From the NCBI RefSeq assembly GCF_014200015.1, contig NZ_JACHOT010000006.1, forward strand, positions 248,001 through 312,000: 64,000 nucleotides of DNA, written 5' to 3'. Under the pieces are notes generated by a model. It was not told the origin of the DNA, did no database searches, and saw only the letters and a program-made list of their open reading frames with translations. This document shows positions 43,229-51,121 of the stretch, one piece after another; positions within the stretch are counted from its first letter, which is position 1; every line of letters begins with the position of its first letter. This DNA is from Aminobacter niigataensis (GTDB lineage Bacteria > Pseudomonadota > Alphaproteobacteria > Rhizobiales > Rhizobiaceae). The translations under genes and the position numbers were made by a program.

Positions 43229-44578
43229 TCACTTGATGCCTGGCGTGCCGTCGAACTTGCGCTCGAGACCATCCCAGCAATCGATGTAGTTGTCCTGCAA
43301 TGTTTCCAGCTCGGCGGCGAATTTCGTCAGTTGCTGGGGAAAGCGCGTCTCGAACATGAAGGCCATGGTGTGGTCGAGCTTGACCGGCTTGAGTTCGCCG
43401 TTCGACGCCTTCTCGAAACCCATGGCGTCGGGCCCATGCGGCAGCATCATGTTGTGCAGGCTCATGCCGCCGGGCACGAAGCCCTCCTCCTTGGCGTCGT
43501 ACTGGCCATAGATCAGCCCCATGAACTCGCTCATGATGTTGCGGTGATACCAGGGCGGGCGGAAGCTGTGCTCGGCGACCAGCCAGCGCGGCGGGAAGAT
43601 GACGAAGTCGACATTGGCCGTGCCCGCTTCCTCCGTCGGCGCGGTCAGCACGGTGAAGATCGACGGGTCAGGATGGTCGAAGAGGATCGCGCCGACCGGC
43701 GAGAAGGTCCGCAGGTCATACTTGAAAGGTGCATAGTTGCCATGCCAGGCGACGACGTCGAGCGGCGAGTGGCCGATCTCCGTGACATGGAACTTGCCGC
43801 ACCATTTGACCAGCACGCGGCAAGGCGTTTCCTTGTCCTCATAGGCAGCCGTCGGCGTCTTGAAGTCGCGCGGGTTGGCGAGGCAGTTGGCGCCGATCGG
43901 GCCGCGGTCGGGCATCGTGAACTTGGCACCGTAATTCTCGCAAATGTAGCCGCGCCGCAGCTCACCGTCGCCGAGGCGCGAGACCTTGAACATCATGCCG
44001 CGCGGGATCAGGCAGATCTCCGACGTCTCGACGTCGATGATGCCCATTTCGGTAAAGATGCGGATCGCTCCGACCTCCGGCACGATCAGCAATTCGCCGT
44101 CGGCATTGAAGAAATAGTCGTCGACCATGTCGTCGTTGAAGGCATAGACATGCGCCGCCATGCCGACCTGGGTCATCGCATCGCCCGCCGTCGTCATGGT
44201 GCGTATGCCCTGGATGAAGTTGAGCTTGTCCTTGGGCTCAGGCAGCGGTCCCCAGCGCAGCTGGCCGAGCGCCAGCGAATGATCGTCGAGGCAAGGTGCG
44301 GTCTTCCAGTGCGGGTAGCTGGCGGCCGAGAACCGCTTGGTGTGGCGCACGCTCGGGCGGATGCGGTAGAGCCAGGAGCGCTCGTTGGTGCCGCGCGGCG
44401 CGGTAAACGGCGAGCCTGACAGCTGCTCGGCGTAAAGCCCGTAATTGCATTTCTGCGGGCTGTTCTGGCCCTGCGGCAGAGCGCCCGGCAGCGCCTCGGT
44501 CTCGAAGTCGTTGCCGAAGCCGGGCATGTATTTCAAGGCCGTGGCGGCCCCCGCCTGCTTGTCGGTTTTGTCCAGCAT
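43229..44578 (-). CDS. hmgA: Homogentisate 1,2-dioxygenase
   Basis: The 449-residue protein covers the whole enzyme from [19 protein letters not shown] to a C-terminal [12 protein letters not shown]. The iron-site region includes [19 protein letters not shown] and [13 protein letters not shown], with the expected His/Glu ligands. It opens homogentisate to maleylacetoacetate with O2. ATG 44578 follows GGGAGG by eight bases; the GTG at 44587 is less likely. It heads hmgA-fahA-maiA and is divergent from a MarR regulator, whose presumed operator lies 39 bases upstream. Confidence 0.92.
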   Translation of the reverse strand: MLDKTDKQAGAATALKYMPGFGNDFETEALPGALPQGQNSPQKCNYGLYAEQLSGSPFTAPRGTNERSWLYRIRPSVRHTKRFSAASYPHWKTAPCLDDHSLALGQLRWGPLPEPKDKLNFIQGIRTMTTAGDAMTQVGMAAHVYAFNDDMVDDYFFNADGELLIVPEVGAIRIFTEMGIIDVETSEICLIPRGMMFKVSRLGDGELRRGYICENYGAKFTMPDRGPIGANCLANPRDFKTPTAAYEDKETPCRVLVKWCGKFHVTEIGHSPLDVVAWHGNYAPFKYDLRTFSPVGAILFDHPDPSIFTVLTAPTEEAGTANVDFVIFPPRWLVAEHSFRPPWYHRNIMSEFMGLIYGQYDAKEEGFVPGGMSLHNMMLPHGPDAMGFEKASNGELKPVKLDHTMAFMFETRFPQQLTKFAAELETLQDNYIDCWDGLERKFDGTPGIK

Positions 44579-44616
44579 GGCTTGCACCTCCCGTCAGCAC
44601 ATGAGATCGTCGAATT

Positions 44617-44632
44617 GGTTGCAATTGTAACC
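44617..44632. promoter_or_regulatory. Palindromic operator candidate between hmgA and marR
   Basis: GGTTGCAATTGTAACC is palindromic apart from one base pair. It lies between the divergent hmgA and MarR starts and is followed by GTTGATTTTGTAAC, a looser second copy. This is the size and position expected for a MarR dimer site. Confidence 0.6.
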
Positions 44633-44662
44633 GTTGATTTTGTAACTATCAAAGGCTGTTCG

Positions 44663-45106
44663 ATGCCTCCGTCCTTCGATCTCGAGAGCTTCCTGCCCTA
44701 TCGGCTGAACCGCGCCGCCGAGTTGATCAGCCTGAGCTTCGCACGCGAATACAAGCAGCGCTACCAGATGACCCGTCCGGAATGGCGTACGCTCGCCGCA
44801 CTCGGCAGCGCCGGGCGGATGACGGCGACAGAGGTCGGGGCGCATTCCAACATGCACAAGACGAAGGTCAGCCGTGCCGTGCGCGAACTGGAACAGCGGC
44901 GCTGGCTGAAACGGACGGAGGACGATGCCGACCGCCGGGTGGAGCACCTGGAACTGACTGCCGCCGGCCTCAAGGCCTATCGCGAGATCGCCGACCTCGC
45001 GCGCACCTATCAGGCGAGCCTCGAACAGGTACTCGGCGCCGGCGCCATCGAGCGCATCGAAGCAGGACTGGCAGATGTCGAGCGGGCGTTGTTGGCGAAG
45101 ACCTAA
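44663..45106 (+). CDS. MarR-family regulator, probable repressor of hmgA operon
   Basis: The 147-residue protein is a winged-helix MarR protein: FLPYRLNRAAELISLSFAREY helix at the dimer region, MTATEVGAHSNMHKTKVSRAVRELEQRRWLKR as recognition helix and RTEDDADRRVEHLELTAAG as the wing. ATG 44663 follows AAAGG; the frame extends upstream through the intergenic operator and is not used. Divergent from hmgA with a palindrome between, it probably senses homogentisate or another aromatic intermediate, as HmgR-type regulators do elsewhere. Confidence 0.82.
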   Translation: MPPSFDLESFLPYRLNRAAELISLSFAREYKQRYQMTRPEWRTLAALGSAGRMTATEVGAHSNMHKTKVSRAVRELEQRRWLKRTEDDADRRVEHLELTAAGLKAYREIADLARTYQASLEQVLGAGAIERIEAGLADVERALLAKT

Positions 45107-45111
45107 CTGAT

Positions 45112-45579
45112 TTACCCGATCGGCAGCCCGCCGAAGCTCTTCAATGTCGTGAGCACGATCGACGTCTTGACGTGCTGGACCGCGTCATGCGGCAACAGCA
45201 CCTCGTTGACGAAGCGCGACAGGTCGGAAAGCCCGCGAACCACTACCTGCAGGTGGTAGTCCATCTCGCCGGTCAGCGAATAGGCCTCCAGCACTTCCGG
45301 CAGATCGTTGACCAGTTGCGCGAAGCGCCGCGCGTTGTCTCGGTTATGGGTCGCCAGCGTCACAGCCACCACCACCAGCAAATCCAGCCCCAGCTTCTCG
45401 CGGTCCAGCATGGCCTGGTAGCCGCGGATGAAGCCGTCGGCCTCCAGCCGAGCACGGCGGCGTGAGCACTGCGACGCCGACAGCGCGATCTTTTCCGAAA
45501 GCTCGTTATTGGTCAGCCGGCCATCGCGCTGCAGTTCGCGCAGGATCTTGAGGTCGAACTGGTCGAGGCCGTCAGCCAT
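45112..45579 (-). CDS. Lrp/AsnC-family regulator next to hpd
   Basis: The 155-residue protein begins with FDLKILRELQRDGRLTNNELSEKIALSASQCSRRRARLEADGFI, the Lrp helix-turn-helix, then a RAM/AsnC ligand domain (AYSLTGEMDYHLQVVV). ATG 45579 has GGGAG upstream; the frame extends across the promoter to 45681 and is not credible. It is divergent from hpd, so tyrosine, phenylalanine or a related amino acid is the likely effector. Its stop is five bases from that of the convergent MarR gene. Confidence 0.83.
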   Translation of the reverse strand: MADGLDQFDLKILRELQRDGRLTNNELSEKIALSASQCSRRRARLEADGFIRGYQAMLDREKLGLDLLVVVAVTLATHNRDNARRFAQLVNDLPEVLEAYSLTGEMDYHLQVVVRGLSDLSRFVNEVLLPHDAVQHVKTSIVLTTLKSFGGLPIG

Positions 45580-45638
45580 TGCATGTTTCTCCCATTTCAT
45601 GCGTGTTTCGCGCATAGATCGGCCCATAGAGCGCCAGA

Positions 45639-45655
45639 ATGCAAGCACATTGCAT
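45639..45655. promoter_or_regulatory. Inverted repeat between lrp-like gene and hpd
   Basis: ATGCAA and TTGCAT are exact complements around GCACA, a 17-base site lying 50 bases before hpd and 60 before the regulator start. Size and symmetry suit an Lrp/AsnC dimer. Confidence 0.55.
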
Positions 45656-45704
45656 CGAAACGGGAGCACAATATGCGTCACTCAGTTTCCGAGGAGGAGT
45701 TTCC

Positions 45705-46814
45705 ATGGGTCCGTTTCCGCACGACGCGCCGCCTGCCAAGATCAGCGCCGACAACCCTGCCGGCACCGACGGCTTCGAGTTCGTCGAATTCGCCCATCCC
45801 GAGCCGGAGAAGCTGGAAGAGCTTTTCACCCGCATGGGCTATCAGCCGGTCGCCCGTCACAAGGCGAAAAAGATCACCGTCTGGCGCCAGGGCGACATCA
45901 ACTACATCGTCAATGCCGAGCCCGGCAGCCACGCCATGCGCTTCGTCGACGAGCACGGCCCGTGTGCTGCCTCGATGGCCTGGCGCGTGATCGATGCCAA
46001 GCACGCCTTCAACCACGCGGTGTCGAAGGGTGCTGTGCCCTACACCGGCAATGACAAGGCGCTCGACGTGCCGGCCATCGTCGGCATCGGCGGCTCGCTG
46101 CTCTATTTCGTCGACAAATATGGCGCCAAGGGCTCGGCCTATGCGGCGGAATTCGACTGGCTCGGTGAGGCCGATCCGAAGCCGGAGGGCGTCGGCTTCT
46201 ATTTCCTCGACCACCTGACCCACAATGTCTATCGCGGCAACATGGACAAGTGGTGGGACTTCTACCGCGAGTTGTTCGGCTTCAAGCAGATCCATTTCTT
46301 CAACATCGACGGCCGCATCACCGGCCTCGTCAGCCGCGCCATCACCTCGCCCTGCGGCAAGATCCGCATCCCGCTGAACGAGTCCAAGGACGACACCAGC
46401 CAGATCGAGGAATATCTGAGGAAGTACAAGGGCGAAGGCATCCAGCACATCGCGGTGGGCAGCGACGACATCTATGCCGCCACCGACAGGATCGCCGAAA
46501 AGGGCCTGAAGTTCATGCCCGGCCCGCCCGACACCTACTACGAGAAGTCGCGCAACCGCGTCCACGGCCATGACGAGCCGATCGAACGCATGAAGAAGCA
46601 CGGCATCCTGATCGACGGCGAAGGCGTGGTCGACGGCGGCACGACCAAGATCCTGCTGCAGATCTTCTCCAAGACCGTGATCGGGCCGATCTTCTTCGAG
46701 TTCATCCAGCGCAAGGGCGACGAGGGCTTCGGCGAAGGCAACTTCCGCGCGCTGTTCGAATCCATCGAGGAAGACCAGATCCGTCGCGGCGTGATCTCGC
46801 AGACCGCCGCCTGA
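45705..46814 (+). CDS. hpd: 4-hydroxyphenylpyruvate dioxygenase
   Basis: The 369-residue protein has two vicinal-oxygen-chelate domains. The iron ligands are recognisable as H170 in LDHLTHNVYRG, H248 in GIQHIAVGSDD and E332 in FFEFIQRKGDEGFGEGNF. It turns 4-hydroxyphenylpyruvate into homogentisate, feeding the hmgA operon nearby. ATG 45705 follows GAGGAGG; the upstream in-frame ATG 45639 lies inside the presumed operator. It is monocistronic, ended by a strong terminator. Confidence 0.93.
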   Translation: MGPFPHDAPPAKISADNPAGTDGFEFVEFAHPEPEKLEELFTRMGYQPVARHKAKKITVWRQGDINYIVNAEPGSHAMRFVDEHGPCAASMAWRVIDAKHAFNHAVSKGAVPYTGNDKALDVPAIVGIGGSLLYFVDKYGAKGSAYAAEFDWLGEADPKPEGVGFYFLDHLTHNVYRGNMDKWWDFYRELFGFKQIHFFNIDGRITGLVSRAITSPCGKIRIPLNESKDDTSQIEEYLRKYKGEGIQHIAVGSDDIYAATDRIAEKGLKFMPGPPDTYYEKSRNRVHGHDEPIERMKKHGILIDGEGVVDGGTTKILLQIFSKTVIGPIFFEFIQRKGDEGFGEGNFRALFESIEEDQIRRGVISQTAA

Positions 46815-46841
46815 CAGGCAATTTCACGCAGGGCCTCTGTT

Positions 46842-46877
46842 GGGGCGGATTGCTCGCAGAGCAATCCGCCCCTTTTT
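46842..46877 (+). terminator. Rho-independent terminator of hpd
   Basis: GGGGCGGATTGCTC at 46842-46855 pairs perfectly with 46859-46872 around GCA and is followed by five T. It is the clearest terminator in the window. Confidence 0.92.
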
Positions 46878-46980
46878 CGTTTTTGATCGCCAGTTTGATC
46901 CAGCACAAGGAATGCCGCCGCCCGGCCTGCCACAGTTGCGCAGGGTGAGGGTCTCCTCACGTATCGGGAGGTTGCAGAAA

Positions 46981-47406
46981 ATGAGTGGGATACCGCAAGC
47001 TTACGAACTTTGGCGCTCAGCCGTGCTCCTTTACAAGGACTGGCGCCAGCGCAGTGCCGCGCTGCAGGAAATCAGCCAGCTCGGCAATGACGGCGAACGC
47101 ATGCTCGCGGAGTGCGGGCTATCGCAGTCGGATTTCAGGCAGGCCATGCGTGTTGCCTTCGCTTCGAAGATCCTCCTGCCCGAGGCTGTCAAATCCAGGG
47201 GCATCGATGCAGAGGCCTTCGAGAACCGCTACCCGGTATGGAACCGCGACATGCGCCGGACCTGCATGATGTGCTCGGTACGACGCCTCTGCAGCGACCG
47301 GCTTTCCACGGGAGAGTTCGAAAGATCCTATCGGGATTTCTGCCCCAACGCCGGCAGCCTCGACGCACTGGCTGAGCGCCGCGATTGCCGGATGGCGGGC
47401 CGATAA
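46981..47406 (+). CDS. Small cysteine-containing protein (DUF6455-like)
   Basis: The 141-residue protein begins MSGIPQAYELWRSAVLLYKDWRQ after GGGAGG at good spacing. Its C-terminal half has RTCMMCSVRRLCSDRL and DFCPNAGSLDAL, that is C-x2-C followed by two more Cys, as in the DUF6455 group of alphaproteobacteria. A metal or iron-sulphur site is possible. No membrane helix is present. It stands alone between the hpd terminator and an oppositely oriented gene whose stop is one base away. Confidence 0.6.
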   Translation: MSGIPQAYELWRSAVLLYKDWRQRSAALQEISQLGNDGERMLAECGLSQSDFRQAMRVAFASKILLPEAVKSRGIDAEAFENRYPVWNRDMRRTCMMCSVRRLCSDRLSTGEFERSYRDFCPNAGSLDALAERRDCRMAGR

Positions 47407-47407
47407 G

Positions 47408-47671
47408 TCAGGCCTTGGGCGCCATGACGCTGAGCAGGCGCGCGCGGCGATAGGCATCGGGGATCGACAGCGCCCAGACGAACAGGCCGCCGGCATGACG
47501 GCCGATGAACGACGTCTCGGGCGTCGTGGTGGCGTAGGAAATCACCGCAAACAGGACGACGAAGAATGCGAAGGCGAGCCCTCGCTTGGGATCTCGCACC
47601 GCGACGTGGCCGGCGCCTGGCAGGACGATCGCCAGGGCGAGCACGAGATAGGGATTGATCGGCTTGGCCAT
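47408..47671 (-). CDS. Small membrane protein, 87 residues, unknown function
   Basis: The protein has two hydrophobic segments, about residues 7-24 (PYLVLALAIVLPGAGHVAV) and 31-50, and perhaps a third near 60-70, with a basic C-terminus (DAYRRARLLSVMAPKA). GAGGAAAA precedes ATG 47671. It follows the 232-residue gene by nine bases, so the two are probably co-transcribed. I do not recognise a family with certainty. Confidence 0.55.
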   Translation of the reverse strand: MAKPINPYLVLALAIVLPGAGHVAVRDPKRGLAFAFFVVLFAVISYATTTPETSFIGRHAGGLFVWALSIPDAYRRARLLSVMAPKA

Positions 47672-47680
47672 CGATTTTCC

Positions 47681-48379
47681 TCAGGCTGCTTCGCAGGCCG
47701 GAACTGCGTGCTCGTCTTCGGCGAGTACGGCGCTCAGCGCCTCGGCCTCGGCAAGGGCGACCCGCACGAGTTCGGCTGGGATCGATGTTAGCGGAAAGCG
47801 CGCCTGCCGCAGCACTTTATGTGCGCCAGGGTCGCCTTGCGCGGCTTGCCTTATGATGCGTGTGCCGCCCGGGGTGATGACGGCTTCCTTGACCGTTGGA
47901 TCGGCAAACAGATTTTGGAACAGCGCCGAGACCCGCTCGGCCTGCCAGGCGGTCGCGCGGCCGTCGCCGCGCATCAGCAGCGAAGCCTCCGTCTCGGGAG
48001 GCGTCATCCAGTCCGTCATGTCGTGGACGAGCGAATAATATTCGGCGCCGGTCGGACGGGCCAGCGCTCCGATGGTCGGCCGCTGGCTCGTGCGATGTTC
48101 GCTGAGCGTGACCCTGAGCCAGAGCTGGGGAAGCCGGCGCGTGACCATGGTGTCGGCAATGAGTTCGATCTTGGCCTGCCTGCCGTCGTCGAGCCGGCCC
48201 ACCACAACAGGAAAATGGTCGGGCCCGAAAGTGATGCGGGAGCTGGCAAACAGCCTCGCCGCGTCGTCGAGCAGGCTCTTGCGCTCGGCCAGTGCCGCGC
48301 GATGGTCGCGAACAGCGCACACGCCCATCCAGCCGCAAGAAACCGCGGCGAAGACTGATAGGGCAATGGTGGTGAGCAT
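47681..48379 (-). CDS. Hypothetical membrane-anchored protein, 232 residues
   Basis: It opens with one hydrophobic segment (MLTTIALSVFAAVSCGWMGVCAV) and continues as a soluble domain with no motif I recognise, including FGPDHFPVVVGRLDDGRQAKIELIADT and LPQLWLRVTLSE, which could be a small beta-rich domain. The N-terminus looks like an uncleaved anchor. No clear Shine-Dalgarno precedes ATG 48379. It begins after the terminator of the permease gene and pairs with the 87-residue gene. Confidence 0.55.
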   Translation of the reverse strand: MLTTIALSVFAAVSCGWMGVCAVRDHRAALAERKSLLDDAARLFASSRITFGPDHFPVVVGRLDDGRQAKIELIADTMVTRRLPQLWLRVTLSEHRTSQRPTIGALARPTGAEYYSLVHDMTDWMTPPETEASLLMRGDGRATAWQAERVSALFQNLFADPTVKEAVITPGGTRIIRQAAQGDPGAHKVLRQARFPLTSIPAELVRVALAEAEALSAVLAEDEHAVPACEAA

Positions 48380-48403
48380 TGGGGGGCCGCCTTGTTGCGA
48401 AAA

Positions 48404-48428
48404 TGGCGGCGCGAGGTCCGCGCCGCCA
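48404..48428 (-). terminator. Terminator of the APC permease operon
   Basis: On the minus strand TGGCGGCGC (48420-48428 complement) pairs with GCGCCGCCA around a seven-base loop and is followed by TTTTCG. It starts 13 bases after the permease stop and separates it from the 232-residue gene. Confidence 0.75.
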
Positions 48429-48440
48429 CTCCTTGGAGGG

Positions 48441-49838
48441 TCAGTAACCGACCGGCTTCGGCCAGGGCATGGTGAACTGGTCGCCGCGGCGCACGAACTG
48501 GTAGCGCCGGAAATGGAACCAGAGCGATGCCACGATGTAGAAGCACATCATCGCGCTGAGCTGCGTGCCATAGCCGAGGAAGACGGCGAAATAGGCGGTC
48601 GAGCACAGGATCAGCAGGACGATCGTCGGCAGCGGATGGAACGGATGCACATAGCCGCGCTTGATCGTGTCGAGCGGCCACTTGTTGCGGAACATCACCA
48701 TGTTGAAGGTCATGAAGGTGTATCCGAGCAGACCCGACAGGATCGAGAAGGTCACGACCTGGTCGAGCGGTGCGCCGAGCGCGAAGATGAGCGCGATCGG
48801 AACCAGGAAGACGATGGCGCGGTAAGGCGTCCGGTAGACCGGATGCACGGCACCGAACCAGCTCGGCAGGTAGCGGTCGCGGCCCATCGAGAACCAGGCG
48901 CGCGAGGCGTCGTTGATGCAGCCATTGGCCGACGCCAGCGTGGCGAAGGTGGTGCCGACGAACAGCAGGATCATCAGCCCGGTGCTGCCGGTGACGCGAG
49001 CGGCATCGAACAGCGGAGTGCCGGCCTGGCCGAGATATTCCCACGGCACCAGGCCCGAGCAAACATACCAGGTCATGGTCGCCGCGATCAGCAGCGTCAT
49101 GATGCCGGCCATGGTGCCGTAGGGCAGCGAACGTGCCGGCGAGCGCACTTCCTCGGCCGCCTGGCAGGTACCCTCGATCCCGAGATAGTACCAGAGGCCG
49201 AAATGCAGCGCCGCGACGATGCCGACCCAGCCATAAGGCAGCGGATCGGTGGTGACCGCCGAGAAGTCGAGCGGCACGTTGGACGCGCCGAACTGCACGG
49301 AGATGAACAGCGTGATAATCGCCAGGAAGGCGATTGCGGTGATGACCAGGTTGAAGGTCAGCGTCGCCAGCACGCCGCGATAGTTGAGCCACGCCAGGAA
49401 CATGATGGCGAGGATGATGAAGGGTTGCTGGTTGAGCCCGGAATGCCCTTGCATGCCCGCAACCGTGTCGAGCAGGAAGCCGACAGTGATCGCATTGGCA
49501 GCCTCGAGCATGGTGTAGGCCATGACCAGGAACAGGCCGACATTGAAGGCCATCAGTGGGCCGACGATGTGCTTGGCCTGGGCATACTGGCCGCCGGCCG
49601 CAGCGACCGTCGAGGTCACTTCGGAGTCGATCATGGCGACGCAGGTATAGAGCAGGCCGGCAACCCAGCAAGCGACGAGCCCGGCGATCATGCCGCCTTT
49701 GCCGACCGAGAAGTTCCAGCCCATATATTCGCCGACGAGCACGATGCCGACGCCGAGCGCCCAGATATGGGCCGGACCGAGGACGCGCAGCAGCTGAAGC
49801 CGTTCAGGCTCCGCCGCCGTTGAAGTTACATTTGCCAT
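48441..49838 (-). CDS. APC-superfamily amino acid/amine permease
   Basis: The 465-residue protein has about twelve hydrophobic helices. The N-terminus LRVLGPAHIWALGVGIVLVGEYMGWNFSVGKGGM carries the helix-1 substrate-binding GxG region, and GIEGTCQAAEEVRSPARSLP is the typical APC loop. It resembles ethanolamine-permease-type (EAT) members more than classical amino acid permeases. It is the fourth gene of a set with three small membrane proteins upstream (50421-50738, 50029-50409, 49849-50016). Substrate is not determined. Confidence 0.8.
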   Translation of the reverse strand: MANVTSTAAEPERLQLLRVLGPAHIWALGVGIVLVGEYMGWNFSVGKGGMIAGLVACWVAGLLYTCVAMIDSEVTSTVAAAGGQYAQAKHIVGPLMAFNVGLFLVMAYTMLEAANAITVGFLLDTVAGMQGHSGLNQQPFIILAIMFLAWLNYRGVLATLTFNLVITAIAFLAIITLFISVQFGASNVPLDFSAVTTDPLPYGWVGIVAALHFGLWYYLGIEGTCQAAEEVRSPARSLPYGTMAGIMTLLIAATMTWYVCSGLVPWEYLGQAGTPLFDAARVTGSTGLMILLFVGTTFATLASANGCINDASRAWFSMGRDRYLPSWFGAVHPVYRTPYRAIVFLVPIALIFALGAPLDQVVTFSILSGLLGYTFMTFNMVMFRNKWPLDTIKRGYVHPFHPLPTIVLLILCSTAYFAVFLGYGTQLSAMMCFYIVASLWFHFRRYQFVRRGDQFTMPWPKPVGY

Positions 49839-49848
49839 CGTCGTCCCC

Positions 49849-50016
49849 TCAGATCTCGTGGCGTTCTGCCGTCGCCTCGATCTCGCCTTCGCGAGAAGAG
49901 ATCAGCAGTTCGTTGTCGTAGGTGGTGTCGATGCGGATGAGGTCGATGAGCATCAGCACGCCGAACATGGCTGAGAGTGCCCAGGCCACGTATTCCAGGA
50001 TGTTCCAGGTATCCAT
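49849..50016 (-). CDS. 55-residue single-helix membrane protein in permease operon
   Basis: This short gene translates as MDTWNILEYVAWALSAMFG followed by VLMLIDLIRIDTTYDNELL and an acidic C-terminus ending in ERHEI. Residues about 5-27 form one membrane helix. GGGAGAGG precedes ATG 50016 at eight bases, the gene lies 12 bases after the 126-residue gene and 10 before the permease, and codon use matches its neighbours, all of which support translation. It may be an accessory subunit of the permease. I do not recognise a family. Confidence 0.65.
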   Translation of the reverse strand: MDTWNILEYVAWALSAMFGVLMLIDLIRIDTTYDNELLISSREGEIEATAERHEI

Positions 50017-50028
50017 TGTGGCCTCTCC

Positions 50029-50409
50029 CTATCGCTTCTTGCCGAAGCGTTCTTCGATGACTTCGCGATATTCCTTGTCGGACAGCCGCACGACCATGAC
50101 GAAGTAGCCGATGACCAGCACGGCCATGACGATCAGCGCGACCCAGCTGAAGCTGTAGTCGAAACGAGCGGTGATGATGTCGTTGGCGGCTGCCGGATCG
50201 GTGATGCCGAGTGCTGCCCATTGCTGCTGCTCGGTGGCGTTCTGGCCAAGCGCTTCCCAGGTCGGGTTGGCGATCGGGTTCGGCACCTTGGCGGCGCCGG
50301 CGAGGCCCAGGTAGAGCGGAATGTAGAGCGCGCCGATGGTGAGCACGAGCAAAGTCAAGACGTCAAAAATCTGGCCCGCGAGGCCCTGCTTTGGAGGTTT
50401 GTAAGCCAT
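50029..50409 (-). CDS. 126-residue two-helix membrane protein in permease operon
   Basis: The protein has membrane helices at about residues 13-38 (IFDVLTLLVLTIGALYIPLYLGLAG) and 87-108 (FSWVALIVMAVLVIGYFVMVV), a polar loop of about 50 residues between them (NPTWEALGQNATEQQQW), and a charged C-terminus (DKEYREVIEERFGKKR). GAGGAAACGC precedes ATG 50409. It lies 11 bases after the 105-residue gene. The central loop probably faces the periplasm if both termini are cytoplasmic. No family was recognised. Confidence 0.65.
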   Translation of the reverse strand: MAYKPPKQGLAGQIFDVLTLLVLTIGALYIPLYLGLAGAAKVPNPIANPTWEALGQNATEQQQWAALGITDPAAANDIITARFDYSFSWVALIVMAVLVIGYFVMVVRLSDKEYREVIEERFGKKR

Positions 50410-50420
50410 TGTGCGTTTCC

Positions 50421-50738
50421 TCAGCCCCGGCGACGCCGCATCTCGTCGAGATGCTTGAGGTCAAGGCCATAGATGAAGTGTTTGTCTTCGACGTAGTGGC
50501 GCAGCATGGCGACGATGGCCGCCGTGTTGAACGTCAGCACCAGCGCGCAGGCGATCGAAAGGATCACGCGGATGGCGGGCAGCGAGATGTAGGACCAGAC
50601 GCTGAACAGCGCGAACAACATGGTGCACCACAGCACCACAACAAAAATCACGAGGCCCGCTCGATCGCGCCTGTGCATCTTGTCGATGCGCTGCTCAAGC
50701 GTCGCATCTCCGCTTCGATGGGCTAATGTCGCTTCCAT
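50421..50738 (-). CDS. 105-residue two-helix membrane protein, first gene of permease operon
   Basis: ATG 50738 directly follows a GGAGGAGGAGGAGA run, a very strong ribosome site. A charged N-terminus (about 25 residues, RIDKMHRRDRAG) precedes two membrane helices near 27-50 and 54-76, and the C-terminus ends KHFIYGLDLKHLDEMRRRRG. Both ends are positively charged and probably cytoplasmic. It leads a four-gene operon that ends with the APC permease. No recognised family. Confidence 0.65.
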   Translation of the reverse strand: MEATLAHRSGDATLEQRIDKMHRRDRAGLVIFVVVLWCTMLFALFSVWSYISLPAIRVILSIACALVLTFNTAAIVAMLRHYVEDKHFIYGLDLKHLDEMRRRRG

Positions 50739-51121
50739 TCTCCTCCTCCTCCTGGCCGTTTTCGGCTTCATTGTGCGGGAAATTAATTTCCCCAGAGGAA
50801 TGTCAGACAAACTTAAATTGCTGTCAAGCGAAGCCGCGCGCACATGCCGCACCACAACGTTGGGCCAAGGCAGAACAACGTTGAATAGATTGACTTTTAC
50901 CGATCTGGCAGGATGTCGGAAATTTTGCGGGACAGGCCCGAAGCCCTGGGTGAAGGGCTCGTACACGGCGTTTTTGGCTGCCAAAGCGTCATTTTGACTT
51001 GTTAGCGACATCGGGAGTCGCGAACCGAGCGGCACCGGAACGGCGTTACTCATGATTTTCGGCAGGCAACAATATGCCTGCCGGGTCGGTCCATTGATCA
51101 AGTGACTTCGCCGCCGCGGCG
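50739..51121. promoter_or_regulatory. 383-base intergenic region with three palindromes upstream of the permease operon
   Basis: No gene was found here. GGGAAATTAATTTCCC at 50777-50792 is a perfect 16-base palindrome 39 bases before the operon start. CAACGTTG occurs twice, at 50855-50862 and 50876-50883, centres 21 bases apart, two helical turns, as for cooperative dimer binding. Nearer the phytase-like gene, CGGCAGGC at 51060-51067 pairs with 51076-51083 and may end that gene's transcript, although no T-run follows. Confidence 0.55.
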
